A DNA stretch of 64,000 nt. Origin: CAKSHP01 sp045636325 (GTDB lineage Bacteria > Bacillota > Clostridia > UBA1381 > UMGS1253). A program made the translations under genes and the position numbers. The notes beneath the pieces are model-generated. The model searched no databases and was not told the origin of the DNA. It worked only from the letters and a program-made list of their open reading frames with translations. The DNA lies in NCBI GenBank assembly GCA_045636325.1, contig JAZTXH010000014.1:1-64000 (forward strand). The letters run 5' to 3'. Below are positions 9,355 through 18,132 of this stretch, piece after piece. Each line of letters starts with the position of its first letter. The stretch's first letter is position 1.

Positions 9355-9465
9355 TCATCTTTCAGAATGAAATTTAATCAACTCGTTTTTAAATATTAAA
9401 TCGTCAATATCTTCCAGTTTGATTCTTTCTTCTTTATCTTCCGCTACACTATCTTTTTCCTCCAC
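9355..9465 (-). CDS. 36-residue charged protein downstream of sigG
   Basis: A GTG start at 9465 is preceded by AGGAGG with 7-nt spacing, an excellent ribosome site, and the frame runs 36 codons to TGA at 9355. The product is highly charged (Glu, Asp and Lys make up about half) and has no membrane helix. It lies 61 bp after sigG and just before the terminator, so it should be co-transcribed with sigG, possibly in the forespore. I do not recognise a family. The ribosome site and position support a real gene; function is unknown. Confidence 0.55.
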   Translation of the reverse strand: MEEKDSVAEDKEERIKLEDIDDLIFKNELIKFHSER

Positions 9466-9526
9466 TATACCACCTCCTATCATTTTTAAACAGTTAAAAT
9501 ATTATATGCACAAATACAAACAAAAT

Positions 9527-10297
9527 TTACATATATTTTTTCATATGGTCTATAGCGCTTTTTTCAAGTCTTGAAACCTGAGCCTGACTTATACCGATTT
9601 CATCGGCTACCTCCATTTGAGTTTTTCCTTTAAAAAATCTTAAATTTAATATTAGTTTTTCTCTTTTTGTCAAGTGTTTCATTGCCTCCGACAATGATAT
9701 TTGTTCAAGCCATAAATCATCACAACTTTTTTCATCACAGACCTGATCCATAACATATAAAGCATCCCCGCCATCGTGATATACAGGCTCATAAAGCGAA
9801 ACGGGATCGGCAATTGCATCTAGTGCAAAAGCAATATCCTCCTTTTTTACATCCAGTTCTTTTGCAATTTCTTCAATAGTAGGTTCACGATTATTTTCCA
9901 AAGCAAGTTTTTCTTTTGCCTGAAGAGCTTTATATGCAATGTCTCTTAAAGAACGACTAACGCGTATAGAATTATTATCTCTTAAATACCTTCTTATTTC
10001 ACCAATAATCATTGGAACTGCGTAGGTAGAAAATCTTACTCCCAGCTCTGTGTTAAAATTATCTATTGACTTAATAAGCCCGATACAACCAACCTGAAAA
10101 AGATCATCAGGATTTTCACCTCTTGATGAAAATCTTTGTACTACACTCAGTACAAGCCTCAAATTACCCTGAATAAAAATTTCTCTTGAGTTTTCATCTC
10201 CTGCTTTGATTTTTTTTAACAATTCTTCCTTTTCGCTTTGAGAAAGTACAGGTAATTTAGATGTATTTACGCCGCAGATATAAACTTTGTTTGCCAT
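9527..10297 (-). CDS. sigG: Late forespore sigma factor SigG
   Basis: Directs late forespore transcription after engulfment. Family signatures are the N-terminal KVYICGVNTSKLP (residues 4-16), region 2 (DLFQVGCIGLIKSIDNF, about 66-82; FSTYAVPMIIGEIRRYLRD), region 3 and region 4 with the helix-turn-helix MEVADEIGISQAQVSRLEK near the C-terminus. The 256 aa length matches. It follows sigE by 47 bp in the classical spoIIGA-sigE-sigG order. No anti-sigma gene (csfB) is adjacent. Confidence 0.97.
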   Translation of the reverse strand: MANKVYICGVNTSKLPVLSQSEKEELLKKIKAGDENSREIFIQGNLRLVLSVVQRFSSRGENPDDLFQVGCIGLIKSIDNFNTELGVRFSTYAVPMIIGEIRRYLRDNNSIRVSRSLRDIAYKALQAKEKLALENNREPTIEEIAKELDVKKEDIAFALDAIADPVSLYEPVYHDGGDALYVMDQVCDEKSCDDLWLEQISLSEAMKHLTKREKLILNLRFFKGKTQMEVADEIGISQAQVSRLEKSAIDHMKKYM

Positions 10298-10344
10298 ACT
10301 TATGTCCTCCTTGGTAAATATGTAAACGGCGCAAAAATCAGACT

Positions 10345-11043
10345 TTATGTTAGTTTTAATATTTCTTTTCTAAGTCTTTGTATTATTCTTTTTTCAAGTC
10401 TTGATATGTATGACTGTGAAATTCCCAGCATATCAGCAACTTCTTTTTGTGTTTTTTCTTCACAACCAAACAGACCGAAACGAAGCTCCATAATGTTTCT
10501 TTCTCGCTTAGACAATTTTGACATTGCTATTAATAATAGCTGTCGATCAACCTCTTCTTCAATATTTTTATTTATAATATCAGCATCTGTGCCTAATATA
10601 TCTGACAACAGCAATTCATTTCCATCCCAATCGGTATTAAGTGGCTCATCAATTGAAATTTCCGTTCTTGCAGAGTTATTTTTCCTTAAATACATTAAAA
10701 TCTCATTTTCAATACACCTTGAAGCGTACGTAGCAAGTTTTATATTCTTATCGGCATTAAATGTATTAATTGCTTTAATAAGTCCTATTGAACCAATTGA
10801 AACTAAATCTTCAATACCAACTGATGTATTTTCAAACTTTTTTGCAATATAAACCACTAATCTGAGATTTCTTTCAATTAATAAAGTTTTTGCATTTTCA
10901 TCTCCTTTTTTCAGTCGTTCAATTGCCACAGATTCATCAGATGAATTTAGTGGCGGTGGCAATGTTTCACATCCGCCTATATAATATACCTCATTTTCTA
11001 AAAGTGTCAATAACTTTTCTATTACAGTTTTAAAAAACAACAA
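10345..11043 (-). CDS. sigE: Mother-cell sigma factor SigE (pro-form)
   Basis: Early mother-cell sigma factor, synthesised as an inactive precursor. The N-terminal pro-sequence ends in the conserved YYIGGCETLPPPL region (about residues 20-32), where SpoIIGA cleaves. Regions 2 (EDLVSIGSIGLIKAINTF) and 4 (QKEVADMLGISQSYISRLEKR) are intact. At 232 aa it is slightly shorter than the 239-aa Bacillus protein. Translation starts at a TTG (11043) with an AAAGGAGG site 5 nt away. It lies 12 bp after spoIIGA. Confidence 0.97.
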   Translation of the reverse strand: MLFFKTVIEKLLTLLENEVYYIGGCETLPPPLNSSDESVAIERLKKGDENAKTLLIERNLRLVVYIAKKFENTSVGIEDLVSIGSIGLIKAINTFNADKNIKLATYASRCIENEILMYLRKNNSARTEISIDEPLNTDWDGNELLLSDILGTDADIINKNIEEEVDRQLLLIAMSKLSKRERNIMELRFGLFGCEEKTQKEVADMLGISQSYISRLEKRIIQRLRKEILKLT

Positions 11044-11054
11044 TTAAACCTCCT

Positions 11055-11864
11055 TTACTGTGCCAAACACAAAAGAGGGTGTAAAATAGCTTTGTATTCA
11101 CCATCTTTTGAAAGTATTCCACTAATAATAGCTGCATATACCAAAACATCAATTTTTTTATTATCAATTTTTATTTTATCAGGTGTGAATGCACTTATGT
11201 ATCCGTTGCCCCCTGCAGTTTTGTATGGTATAAATCTAAATGTCGTAATATCAATGTTTTCGCTTATTAAACTATTCTCTTCTATGAGTATAACCGGAGC
11301 ACCGCTTATTGGCTCAATCAGTAAATTTCCAGTATCATAAAGCGCCTTTACATTTATGCTTTTTGTACCCACAAAAATCTCAAGATCATAAATATTTTTT
11401 GACAAAAGCATCTTTCTATCTGTAACTCTTTTAACAAAATTAACCATTAAAAACATTGCCGCAGTTGTCAAAACAAGTACAAGCGCGGGAATGTCTACAT
11501 AAAACACACCTCCTCCGAAATGTATTCCTAAATTCAAAAAATATATTAAAAAAAACATTGCTCCGCCATATATAAAATTTACAATTAAAAATACAACCGA
11601 GTTTCTTATTAACTGCTTTATATTATGTGAAAAAAATACAAAAACAACAACACCCAACAAAGCCGCGATATCTATAAGCCACGCAAATAATCCTTTAAAA
11701 TTCAGTATCATATGGCACACTGAATAAAATGCTCCAAAGAATGCTCCAATAACTATTTTTATTATTTTTGTTTTAGAAAAGCAGATCATTTTAGCAGTCA
11801 AAAGCAAGATTAAATTTACAGTAAAATTATAAATGAAAAATAAATCAATAAAAACAATCGCCAT
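11055..11864 (-). CDS. spoIIGA: Sporulation sigma-E processing aspartic protease SpoIIGA
   Basis: Membrane-anchored protease that removes the SigE pro-sequence after a forespore signal (SpoIIR). Five hydrophobic helices fill the first half (about residues 1-155), and the C-terminal half contains the aspartyl protease motif in ALYDTGNLLIEP (about 173-184). I chose ATG 11864 because it has GGGAGA upstream and matches the usual start of the family; an in-frame upstream ATG would add 34 hydrophobic residues encoded by the promoter region. It is directly followed by its substrate gene sigE. Confidence 0.93.
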   Translation of the reverse strand: MAIVFIDLFFIYNFTVNLILLLTAKMICFSKTKIIKIVIGAFFGAFYSVCHMILNFKGLFAWLIDIAALLGVVVFVFFSHNIKQLIRNSVVFLIVNFIYGGAMFFLIYFLNLGIHFGGGVFYVDIPALVLVLTTAAMFLMVNFVKRVTDRKMLLSKNIYDLEIFVGTKSINVKALYDTGNLLIEPISGAPVILIEENSLISENIDITTFRFIPYKTAGGNGYISAFTPDKIKIDNKKIDVLVYAAIISGILSKDGEYKAILHPLLCLAQ

Positions 11865-11884
11865 AACAAAAAATCTCCCTGCTT

Positions 11885-11968
11885 TACTTGTATAGAACAA
11901 GTATAACAGAGAGATTTTAAAAATTTTGTAGAAACAAAAGATTAAATATGCAAATTCAATCGACAAAA
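11885..11968 (-). promoter_or_regulatory. spoIIGA control region: candidate 0A box and -10/hairpin
   Basis: On the minus strand TTTTGTCGATT (about 11958-11968) matches the Spo0A box TGNCGAA with one mismatch. Further down, TATACT overlaps a 7-bp inverted repeat (11885-11903, TACTTGT/ACAAGTA). Spo0A activation of spoIIG is established in Bacillus; its use here is inferred. Confidence 0.4.
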
Positions 11969-11974
11969 TATTTA

Positions 11975-12622
11975 TTAATATCCAATATCCTCATTAACTA
12001 TAATAACCTTAACTCGGTTTTTATTTCTTTGTTTTGCCATAACAATATAATTACTGCATATTCTGTTATCCACGTCACATCCGTCACACATATAGCCATC
12101 TTCATTTTTTAAAGATATACAATTACCTGTTTTTTCACAATATGTACTACACCCAAGACGCTTGGAATTTTTTGGTGCAGCAATTGTTTTTACTCTTTTT
12201 ATCGCTTCATCCAAATCAGAAACAATCTTGTTTTTACCTACAACTACAACAACAGACTTCGGTCCATAAATCATCGCTGCTACTCTGTTTCCATTACCGT
12301 CGACGCTATAGAGTTCACCTTTTAAAGTTATGGCATTTGTTGAGCAAAGATATGTGTCACATCCAAACGAACTCACAAACACATCCCGTATTTCATCGGC
12401 TGTAAGGTCTGGTTTATATCTGTCAATAAAATTGTAATTACCATTTCTTAAAAAGTCTAAAACACCACATTCAGCCAAAGAAACAGAGCCTCCAACTGCA
12501 ACGCTTTCACCTTCTTTTAACAATTCACTGATTACATTTATAACATCAGATTTTGTTTCTGCATAGTAAGCACACATATTATTATTTTCAATAGCTATCA
12601 TAACCTTTTTTATTTTATCCAT
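11975..12622 (-). CDS. LUD-domain protein (lactate-utilisation-like)
   Basis: A LUD-fold protein (LutB/LutC superfamily; formerly DUF162) of about 215 aa. The GESVAVGGSVSLAECGVLDFL segment (about residues 38-58) and the VVVGKNKIVSDLDEAIKRVK segment (about 130-150) are typical. The C-terminus has a cysteine cluster (CSTYC, CISL, CDGCDVDNRIC) found in the short clostridial members, perhaps a metal or Fe-S site. Start ATG 12622 has AAGGGTGA upstream. No lactate oxidation partner genes are adjacent, so the substrate is unknown. Confidence 0.8.
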   Translation of the reverse strand: MDKIKKVMIAIENNNMCAYYAETKSDVINVISELLKEGESVAVGGSVSLAECGVLDFLRNGNYNFIDRYKPDLTADEIRDVFVSSFGCDTYLCSTNAITLKGELYSVDGNGNRVAAMIYGPKSVVVVVGKNKIVSDLDEAIKRVKTIAAPKNSKRLGCSTYCEKTGNCISLKNEDGYMCDGCDVDNRICSNYIVMAKQRNKNRVKVIIVNEDIGY

Positions 12623-12664
12623 ATTATTCACCCTTAAAAATATTCTTCTACAACTGCACAAACA

Positions 12665-13453
12665 TTATTCGAATCTTATGCTTACCTCTCCGGTAGAAAC
12701 CCTAATTTCTTTATTTGTTTCACAATCACGTGCAACAATAGCACCTGACATATCAATATCAGTAACCATAATTTTTCTTTTTTCACCGGCATGTATCATA
12801 TAAACTTCTTTTCCTACAACGAGACTTGCATCTTTATATTCTGCTATTACATCATAAAAATTATCAAGCATTGAATAAATAGTTATCAGGTGCTCATAAA
12901 TCTGTGCTACAATGCGGTTTATATCAAGCATTTTTCCGCCTTGTTCCTCCATGGTTGTCACTATGTTTTTAAGTTCTACACCAAAGTCATCACTCTTTCC
13001 AAACACATTAACACCTATACCAACTATAACAGCATCAATTTTCCCCTCAGCTCCGGTAACTGCCTCCGCTAAAATTCCACAAGCCTTTTTTTGTGATATG
13101 TAAATATCATTTACCCACTTTATTTTTACATCATTGCAATATTTCTCTATCACACGCTTAACTGCGACCGCCGCACCTGCGGTAATTTTCAAAATTTTAT
13201 CTGCTGACACAGTCGGTCTTATAACTACACTCATATATACACCATTGCCGTTAGACAAAAAACTTCTTCCTAACCTTCCTCTTCCGTTAGTCTGTTTTCC
13301 AGCAACTACCATTGACTTATCGCCTATACCTTGAGATGCAAGCTGTTTTGCAATGTTATTAGTAGAGTCAACTTCATTAAAAACAAAAATATCACCTCTT
13401 GATAAATCTGAACTCAGAGCATTCTCTATGTTTTCTTTACTGATATTTGCCAT
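12665..13453 (-). CDS. birA: Biotin-[acetyl-CoA-carboxylase] ligase
   Basis: Adenylates biotin and transfers it to a carrier lysine. Motifs are the biotinyl-AMP loop GRGRLGRSF (about residues 57-65), KWVNDIY (about 114-120), and the C-terminal SH3-like domain with GEV. There is no N-terminal helix-turn-helix, so this is the catalytic-only type and not a repressor. Start ATG 13453 has AGGTGA before it and lies 11 bp after the ychF stop. The biotin carrier encoded at 27376-27747 is its likely substrate. Confidence 0.9.
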   Translation of the reverse strand: MANISKENIENALSSDLSRGDIFVFNEVDSTNNIAKQLASQGIGDKSMVVAGKQTNGRGRLGRSFLSNGNGVYMSVVIRPTVSADKILKITAGAAVAVKRVIEKYCNDVKIKWVNDIYISQKKACGILAEAVTGAEGKIDAVIVGIGVNVFGKSDDFGVELKNIVTTMEEQGGKMLDINRIVAQIYEHLITIYSMLDNFYDVIAEYKDASLVVGKEVYMIHAGEKRKIMVTDIDMSGAIVARDCETNKEIRVSTGEVSIRFE

Positions 13454-13464
13454 ACTTTCACCTA

Positions 13465-14559
13465 TCACACATTAAATCTGAACAGTACAATATCTCCGTC
13501 TTTCATAATATATTCTTTACCTTCCGAGCGAACAAGCCCTTTTTCTTTAGCCACTACCATAGTTTTGTTTTTAATCAAGTCTGTATATGCTATAACTTCA
13601 GCACGAATAAAACCTTTTTCAAAGTCAGTATGTATTTTACCAGCAGCCTGAGGCGCTTTTGTTCCGTTAGTAATTGTCCACGCTCTTACTTCAGGCTCAC
13701 CGGCTGTAAGATAACTGATAAGACCTAAAAGCTTATAACTTGCCTTAACGATTTTATCAAGCCCGGATTCCGACATTCCGAGTGCCTGTAAAAACTCTGC
13801 TTTTTCTTCAGCATCAAGCTGCGAAATTTCTTCTTCAATACGCGCAGAAATTGCGATAACACCTGAGCCTTCTGCAGCAGCAAATTCTTCAACTTCTTTA
13901 ACAAATGAATTGTTTTCAATTCCGTTTGAAAAATCATCTTCAGACACATTCGCAATATATAAAACAGGTTTCATCGTAAGAAGCGCCACTTCTTTGATAA
14001 TTACCCTTTCTTCTTCAGAAAAGCTATATGCTCTCGCCGGCTTACCTTCTTCAAGAAGTTTTTTAACATTTTCCAGCAAATCAAGCTCTATCTGAAATTT
14101 TTTATCACCCTTCAAAGCTTTTTTAACTCTGTCTAATCGTTTTTCAAGCATTTCAATGTCTGCAAATATCAACTCAAGAGTTATTGTTTCAATATCACGC
14201 AAGGGGCCAATTTTCCCATCTACATGAACGATATTACTATCTTCAAAGCATCTTACCACATGAACAATAGCGTCAACTTCTCTTATATGTGACAAAAACT
14301 TATTTCCCAAACCTTCACCACGGCTTGCACCCTTCACAAGACCTGCAATATCAACAAATTCTATAATAGCAGGTGTAACTTTCTTGGGATTATACATATT
14401 TGCTAATACATCCAGTCTTTCATCCGGCACTGCAACAATACCAACATTAGGTTCAATAGTACAGAACGGATAATTAGCAGCCTCTGCACCTGCCTGTGTT
14501 ATAGCGTTAAATAATGTTGACTTTCCTACATTGGGAAGTCCTACTATACCTAATTTCAT
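13465..14559 (-). CDS. ychF: Redox-regulated ATPase YchF (OLA1 family)
   Basis: A universally conserved P-loop NTPase that prefers ATP and binds ribosomes. Walker A GLPNVGKSTLF (residues 6-16), switch II DIAGLVKGASRGEGLG (about 69-84), the coiled-coil insert (about 130-160) and the C-terminal TGS domain (GKIHTDFEKGFIRAEVI) are all visible. At 364 aa it is full length. A strong promoter lies just upstream, and birA follows. Confidence 0.97.
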   Translation of the reverse strand: MKLGIVGLPNVGKSTLFNAITQAGAEAANYPFCTIEPNVGIVAVPDERLDVLANMYNPKKVTPAIIEFVDIAGLVKGASRGEGLGNKFLSHIREVDAIVHVVRCFEDSNIVHVDGKIGPLRDIETITLELIFADIEMLEKRLDRVKKALKGDKKFQIELDLLENVKKLLEEGKPARAYSFSEEERVIIKEVALLTMKPVLYIANVSEDDFSNGIENNSFVKEVEEFAAAEGSGVIAISARIEEEISQLDAEEKAEFLQALGMSESGLDKIVKASYKLLGLISYLTAGEPEVRAWTITNGTKAPQAAGKIHTDFEKGFIRAEVIAYTDLIKNKTMVVAKEKGLVRSEGKEYIMKDGDIVLFRFNV

Positions 14560-14600
14560 TATATAATCAACCTTTCAATAATTTCTAATAATACTTCTAA

Positions 14601-14629
14601 AGTATAGCATGAATTAAAACTAATGTCAA
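14601..14629 (-). promoter_or_regulatory. Promoter of ychF-birA
   Basis: TTGACA and TATACT with a 17-bp spacer, 40 bp upstream of the ychF start on the minus strand. Near-consensus vegetative promoter. Confidence 0.8.
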
Positions 14630-14657
14630 TTCCTGCAATTTAAAGAATTTTTATACT

Positions 14658-15485
14658 TTAATTTTTATAAGACCTTATAATCACATTAACAAATTCTTTT
14701 CTGTTAAATATCCTTGGCATCCATGCAGGATTATTTGATACACCACGACTCACTATATGAGTAAGATTTCCATGCCTGTATTCACCGCCACAGTAAGGCG
14801 GAAAAAAGCCAAGCCTTTTTCTGAATCCACGATTGTATAAACCATTTAAAATTAATGGTATTCTTATCTGGCCGCCATGGGTATGCCCTGATAAAATCAA
14901 ATCAAAATTTTTTTTTAGGTATGTGTCGAGCAAAAAAGGAGTATGCGCGACCAATATGTTAAACTCATCCTCATCTATATCTATCTTTTCAATCGCATCA
15001 GGCACCGAAAAAGAAACATCATCAAACACACTCCTGTTATAATCAAAAATTCCGCTGAAAGAAATGTTTAATTTTTCAAACCTGACAGTATCTGAATCTA
15101 AAACGGTTATACCATTTTCTTTTATGCATTTTAAATATTCTTTCCACCTACCGTTTTTGTGTTCATGATTTCCAGTAACATAAAAACTCCGGATATTTCG
15201 TGGCAGTTTTTCCAAAAACTCTACTGCTGCTGTATCTTTTCTTTTTCCGTCAAAAATATCTCCAGCTAAAACAATAAAGTCAGGATTTTCTTGTTTAATA
15301 AATTTAAACAGTGTACTGTGATTTTTTCCACAGTACATACTATGCAAATCTGAAATCAATGAAATCTTAATCTCTTTATTTACTTTTGATGTATACACGA
15401 TGTACTCTTTTTTGCAAATTCCATCATATGAAGCTGCAAAAAAAAGCACTGCAAGCAAAAAAACAAAAATAATATAATAAATCAT
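14658..15485 (-). CDS. Membrane-anchored metallophosphoesterase (YkuE/YaeI-like)
   Basis: A binuclear metallophosphoesterase with one N-terminal membrane helix (residues 2-18). Motifs in order: SDLHSMY (I), AGDIFDG (II), VTGNHEHKNG (III), AHTPF and SGHTHGGQIRIP (IV/V). At 275 aa it resembles phosphoesterases acting on lipid or cell-envelope phosphates near the membrane, but the substrate is not fixed by sequence. A terminator for the next upstream gene sits before it. Confidence 0.88.
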   Translation of the reverse strand: MIYYIIFVFLLAVLFFAASYDGICKKEYIVYTSKVNKEIKISLISDLHSMYCGKNHSTLFKFIKQENPDFIVLAGDIFDGKRKDTAAVEFLEKLPRNIRSFYVTGNHEHKNGRWKEYLKCIKENGITVLDSDTVRFEKLNISFSGIFDYNRSVFDDVSFSVPDAIEKIDIDEDEFNILVAHTPFLLDTYLKKNFDLILSGHTHGGQIRIPLILNGLYNRGFRKRLGFFPPYCGGEYRHGNLTHIVSRGVSNNPAWMPRIFNRKEFVNVIIRSYKN

Positions 15486-15512
15486 ATAAACACTCCGATA
15501 ATTAATGAAAAA

Positions 15513-15542
15513 GCAGGAATATATGAAAGCACATATTCCCGC
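15513..15542 (-). terminator. Terminator after the CD1247-like gene
   Basis: Minus-strand stem GCGGGAATATG/CATATATTCCTGC (imperfect) followed by TTTTTC, directly after the stop of the gene at 15559. Confidence 0.7.
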
Positions 15543-15558
15543 CTGAACACAATATTAA

Positions 15559-15963
15559 TTATTCTTCATCACCGTCATCAATATCAGAAAAATCAAGTTC
15601 GATTTCTTCATCACAATTCGGGCAAACAATCGGCTTGTCATCATCAAAGTAATCTTCGTCTATATAAACTACTTCATGACAGTTGGGACACTCAACTTCA
15701 AAATATTCAAAGTCATCATCTTCATCGTCATATTCTTCATCATCATAAACGATATCTTCAATTTCTGCCAAATCTTCATCAATAGCATCAATCTGGTCAA
15801 ACAAATCTTCCTGATCTGCTGCCAAATCATACATATTCTCTACAATCTCATCAAGACAATCAATAATCTTAATTAAAACCTTGCCTTCGTCAGATTTTTC
15901 TTCAAGCTTTAAACCCTCAGCCAATCCTTTTAAATAAGAGACATTTTTTAGTAATTCTTCCAT
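15559..15963 (-). CDS. CD1247-like acidic zinc-ribbon protein
   Basis: A 134-aa clostridial protein. The N-terminal helical domain (about residues 1-65, starting MEELLKNVSYLKGLAEGL) is the CD1247 N-terminal type; an acidic linker very rich in Asp/Glu follows (about 66-90), and the C-terminus has a zinc ribbon with CPNC (about 93-96) and CPNC (about 117-120). Cytoplasmic, no membrane segment. The function is not known; a role with nucleic acid or a protein partner is only a guess. It follows efp by 37 bp. Confidence 0.8.
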   Translation of the reverse strand: MEELLKNVSYLKGLAEGLKLEEKSDEGKVLIKIIDCLDEIVENMYDLAADQEDLFDQIDAIDEDLAEIEDIVYDDEEYDDEDDDFEYFEVECPNCHEVVYIDEDYFDDDKPIVCPNCDEEIELDFSDIDDGDEE

Positions 15964-16000
15964 TCTTTTTTACCTCCTTGAATTATATTAAAAAATATCA

Positions 16001-16558
16001 TTATACACGAGCCATATATTCACCTGTACGTGTATCAATTCTGACAACATCACCTTCATTAACAAACAAAGGAACAAAAATTGTAGCACCTGTTTCAACA
16101 GTTGCTGGTTTTGTAACGTTTGTAGCAGTATCACCTTTAACTCCCGGTTCTGTTTCTGTTACTGTAAGCTCTACGAATGTAGGAGGCTCGATACCGAACA
16201 CGTTACCTTTATAGATAAGAAGTCTTACCATCATATTTTCTTTTACAAACTTAAGAGCATCGCCTAACTGGTCCTCATTTAAAGGAGAAAGCTCAAAAGT
16301 TTCCTGATCCATAAAATAATACAAATCACCATCATTGTAGGAATACTCAACATCCTTACGCTCAATATGAGCCTTGGACATTTTTTCTGTGGGTCTGAAT
16401 GTTTTTTCTACAACACCACCTGTAATAACGTTCTTAAGCTTCGTTCTAACAAAAGCCGCACCTTTACCTGGCTTTACATGCTGGAACTCAACTATCTGGT
16501 ATACATTGCCCTCTAGCTCAAAAGTTACACCATTTCTAAATTCACCTGCTGTTATCAT
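16001..16558 (-). CDS. efp: Elongation factor P
   Basis: Rescues ribosomes stalled at polyproline. Three OB/KOW domains in 185 aa; the modified loop is KPGKGAAFVR (about residues 29-38), with Lys32 at the tip, and the C-terminal signature runs through VTETEPGVKGDT. An own promoter lies upstream, and the CD1247-like gene follows. Confidence 0.97.
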   Translation of the reverse strand: MITAGEFRNGVTFELEGNVYQIVEFQHVKPGKGAAFVRTKLKNVITGGVVEKTFRPTEKMSKAHIERKDVEYSYNDGDLYYFMDQETFELSPLNEDQLGDALKFVKENMMVRLLIYKGNVFGIEPPTFVELTVTETEPGVKGDTATNVTKPATVETGATIFVPLFVNEGDVVRIDTRTGEYMARV

Positions 16559-16590
16559 AATATTACCTCCAAAAATTATCTTACCTAAAT

Positions 16591-16619
16591 ATTGTATATT
16601 AAAATAATAAAAAATACAA
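16591..16619 (-). promoter_or_regulatory. Promoter of efp
   Basis: TTGTAT-17 bp-TACAAT on the minus strand in the gap between the aminopeptidase gene and efp. Confidence 0.6.
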
Positions 16620-16627
16620 GTCTTTTT

Positions 16628-17674
16628 TTAAATAATAATCAAATTTTTTTCAAATTTGGTTAAAATGCATGGATTTTCGTCCTTTACAATAACCAAATCT
16701 TCTATTCTGACACCAAATTCACCCTCTAAATATATGCCCGGTTCCACAGTAACGACCATATTGTTCTTTAAAATAGTATCACATTTTGGAGAAAGCCGCG
16801 GATTTTCGTGAATATTAAGTCCAACACCATGTCCCAATCCATGCCCAAACTGTTCTTTGAATCCTGCTTTATAAATAATATCTCTGGCGGATTTATCTGC
16901 AAAAGAACATTTAACACCTGCATTTACATTTTTCAATCCCTCAAGCTGAGCTTTTAAGACAATGTCATAAATATTTTTCATTTTATCAGTAGCACTACTA
17001 AACGCTACCGTCCTTGTCATATCAGAACAATAATGATTATACACACACCCGAAGTCAAATGTAATAAAGTCACCCTCATTTATTTTTTTATCTGTGGGAA
17101 CAGCGTGCGGCATTGAGGAATTAACCCCTGATGCTACTATATTGCAAAAACTTACACCGCTGGCTCCATTCTTTTTTACAAGATATTCAAACTCGGTTGC
17201 CAGTTGTTTTTCTGTGATATCACAACTTACAAGCTTTAAAATGCTTTCAAAAGCATTTTCAGCTATTAAAGATGCTTTTTTTATATTTAAAATTTCCTCT
17301 TCAGATTTAACATCTCTTATGCCATCAAACTTATTTTGTGAAACAATCTTAGCATCAGGAAGTTTTTGTTTTAATTTTTCATATTCCTCAAAACTAACAT
17401 CATTACCTTCAATATATAAAACTTCAATATTTTTATCAATAGCATTTTCTATGCCGTTTTTAATATCAAAAATTTCAAATCCATATTTTATTGCTTTTTT
17501 TGCATCATAAATATACCTGAAATCTGTTACAATTACCTTTTTTAACTTTGAAATCAGCAAAAAACCTTCACCTGAAAAACCACTGTAATAATAAATATTT
17601 TTTTTGTTTTTAATATAAAGGCATTCACTATTTGAAATAGTTTTTAAAAGCATTTCAAGCCTTAGTTCATACAT
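16628..17674 (-). CDS. M24 family Xaa-Pro aminopeptidase
   Basis: Removes N-terminal residues ahead of proline, with a creatinase N-domain (about residues 1-115) and a pita-bread metalloprotease C-domain. Metal ligands are the Asp in TFDFGCVYNHYCSDMTR, the His in GHGLGHGVGL, and the Glu residues in VTVEPGIY and GVRIEDLV. The length of about 348 aa is standard. Start ATG 17674 is preferred to the ATG at 17686, which is too close to the AAGGA site. It precedes efp, a common clostridial pairing, and follows aroQ by 14 bp. Confidence 0.92.
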   Translation of the reverse strand: MYELRLEMLLKTISNSECLYIKNKKNIYYYSGFSGEGFLLISKLKKVIVTDFRYIYDAKKAIKYGFEIFDIKNGIENAIDKNIEVLYIEGNDVSFEEYEKLKQKLPDAKIVSQNKFDGIRDVKSEEEILNIKKASLIAENAFESILKLVSCDITEKQLATEFEYLVKKNGASGVSFCNIVASGVNSSMPHAVPTDKKINEGDFITFDFGCVYNHYCSDMTRTVAFSSATDKMKNIYDIVLKAQLEGLKNVNAGVKCSFADKSARDIIYKAGFKEQFGHGLGHGVGLNIHENPRLSPKCDTILKNNMVVTVEPGIYLEGEFGVRIEDLVIVKDENPCILTKFEKNLIII

Positions 17675-17688
17675 ATGATTACACATCC

Positions 17689-18117
17689 TTATGCATTATA
17701 AAAAGATTTCAAAGCAAGAACATACCCCGCCTTACCAACCCCTGCAATCTGACCTTTGCAAACAGGAGCTATAACAGATTTATGGCGAAATTCTTCTCTT
17801 TTGTATACATTGGACATATGCACTTCTATAAACTCAACATTTACGGAAGAAATTGCATCTCTTATAGCAATGCTATAATGAGTAAATGCACCGGGATTTA
17901 TAATAACTCCATCATAAATACCCATACTGCGATGAATTTCATTAACTATTTCTCCCTCAATATTACTTTGAAAAAAGTCTATCGCACAATCATATTCTTT
18001 CATTTGATTTACAATATAGGAATTTATATTGTCAAGGGTTTCACTGCCATATACATCTGGTTCACGAATTCCCAACATATTAAGATTAACGCCGTTTATT
18101 ACTAAAAACTTTTTCAA
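17689..18117 (-). CDS. aroQ: Type II 3-dehydroquinate dehydratase
   Basis: Third step of the shikimate pathway. The 142 aa carry the family signature NGVNLNMLGIREPDVYG (residues 8-24, with the catalytic Tyr and Arg), NPGAFTHYSIAIRDA (about 75-89) and EVHMSNVYKREEFR with the catalytic His (about 98-111). The protein forms a dodecamer in the family. It is in a row with aroK and aroE. Confidence 0.96.
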   Translation of the reverse strand: MKKFLVINGVNLNMLGIREPDVYGSETLDNINSYIVNQMKEYDCAIDFFQSNIEGEIVNEIHRSMGIYDGVIINPGAFTHYSIAIRDAISSVNVEFIEVHMSNVYKREEFRHKSVIAPVCKGQIAGVGKAGYVLALKSFYNA

Positions 18118-18132
18118 ATTTAAGTCACCCCT

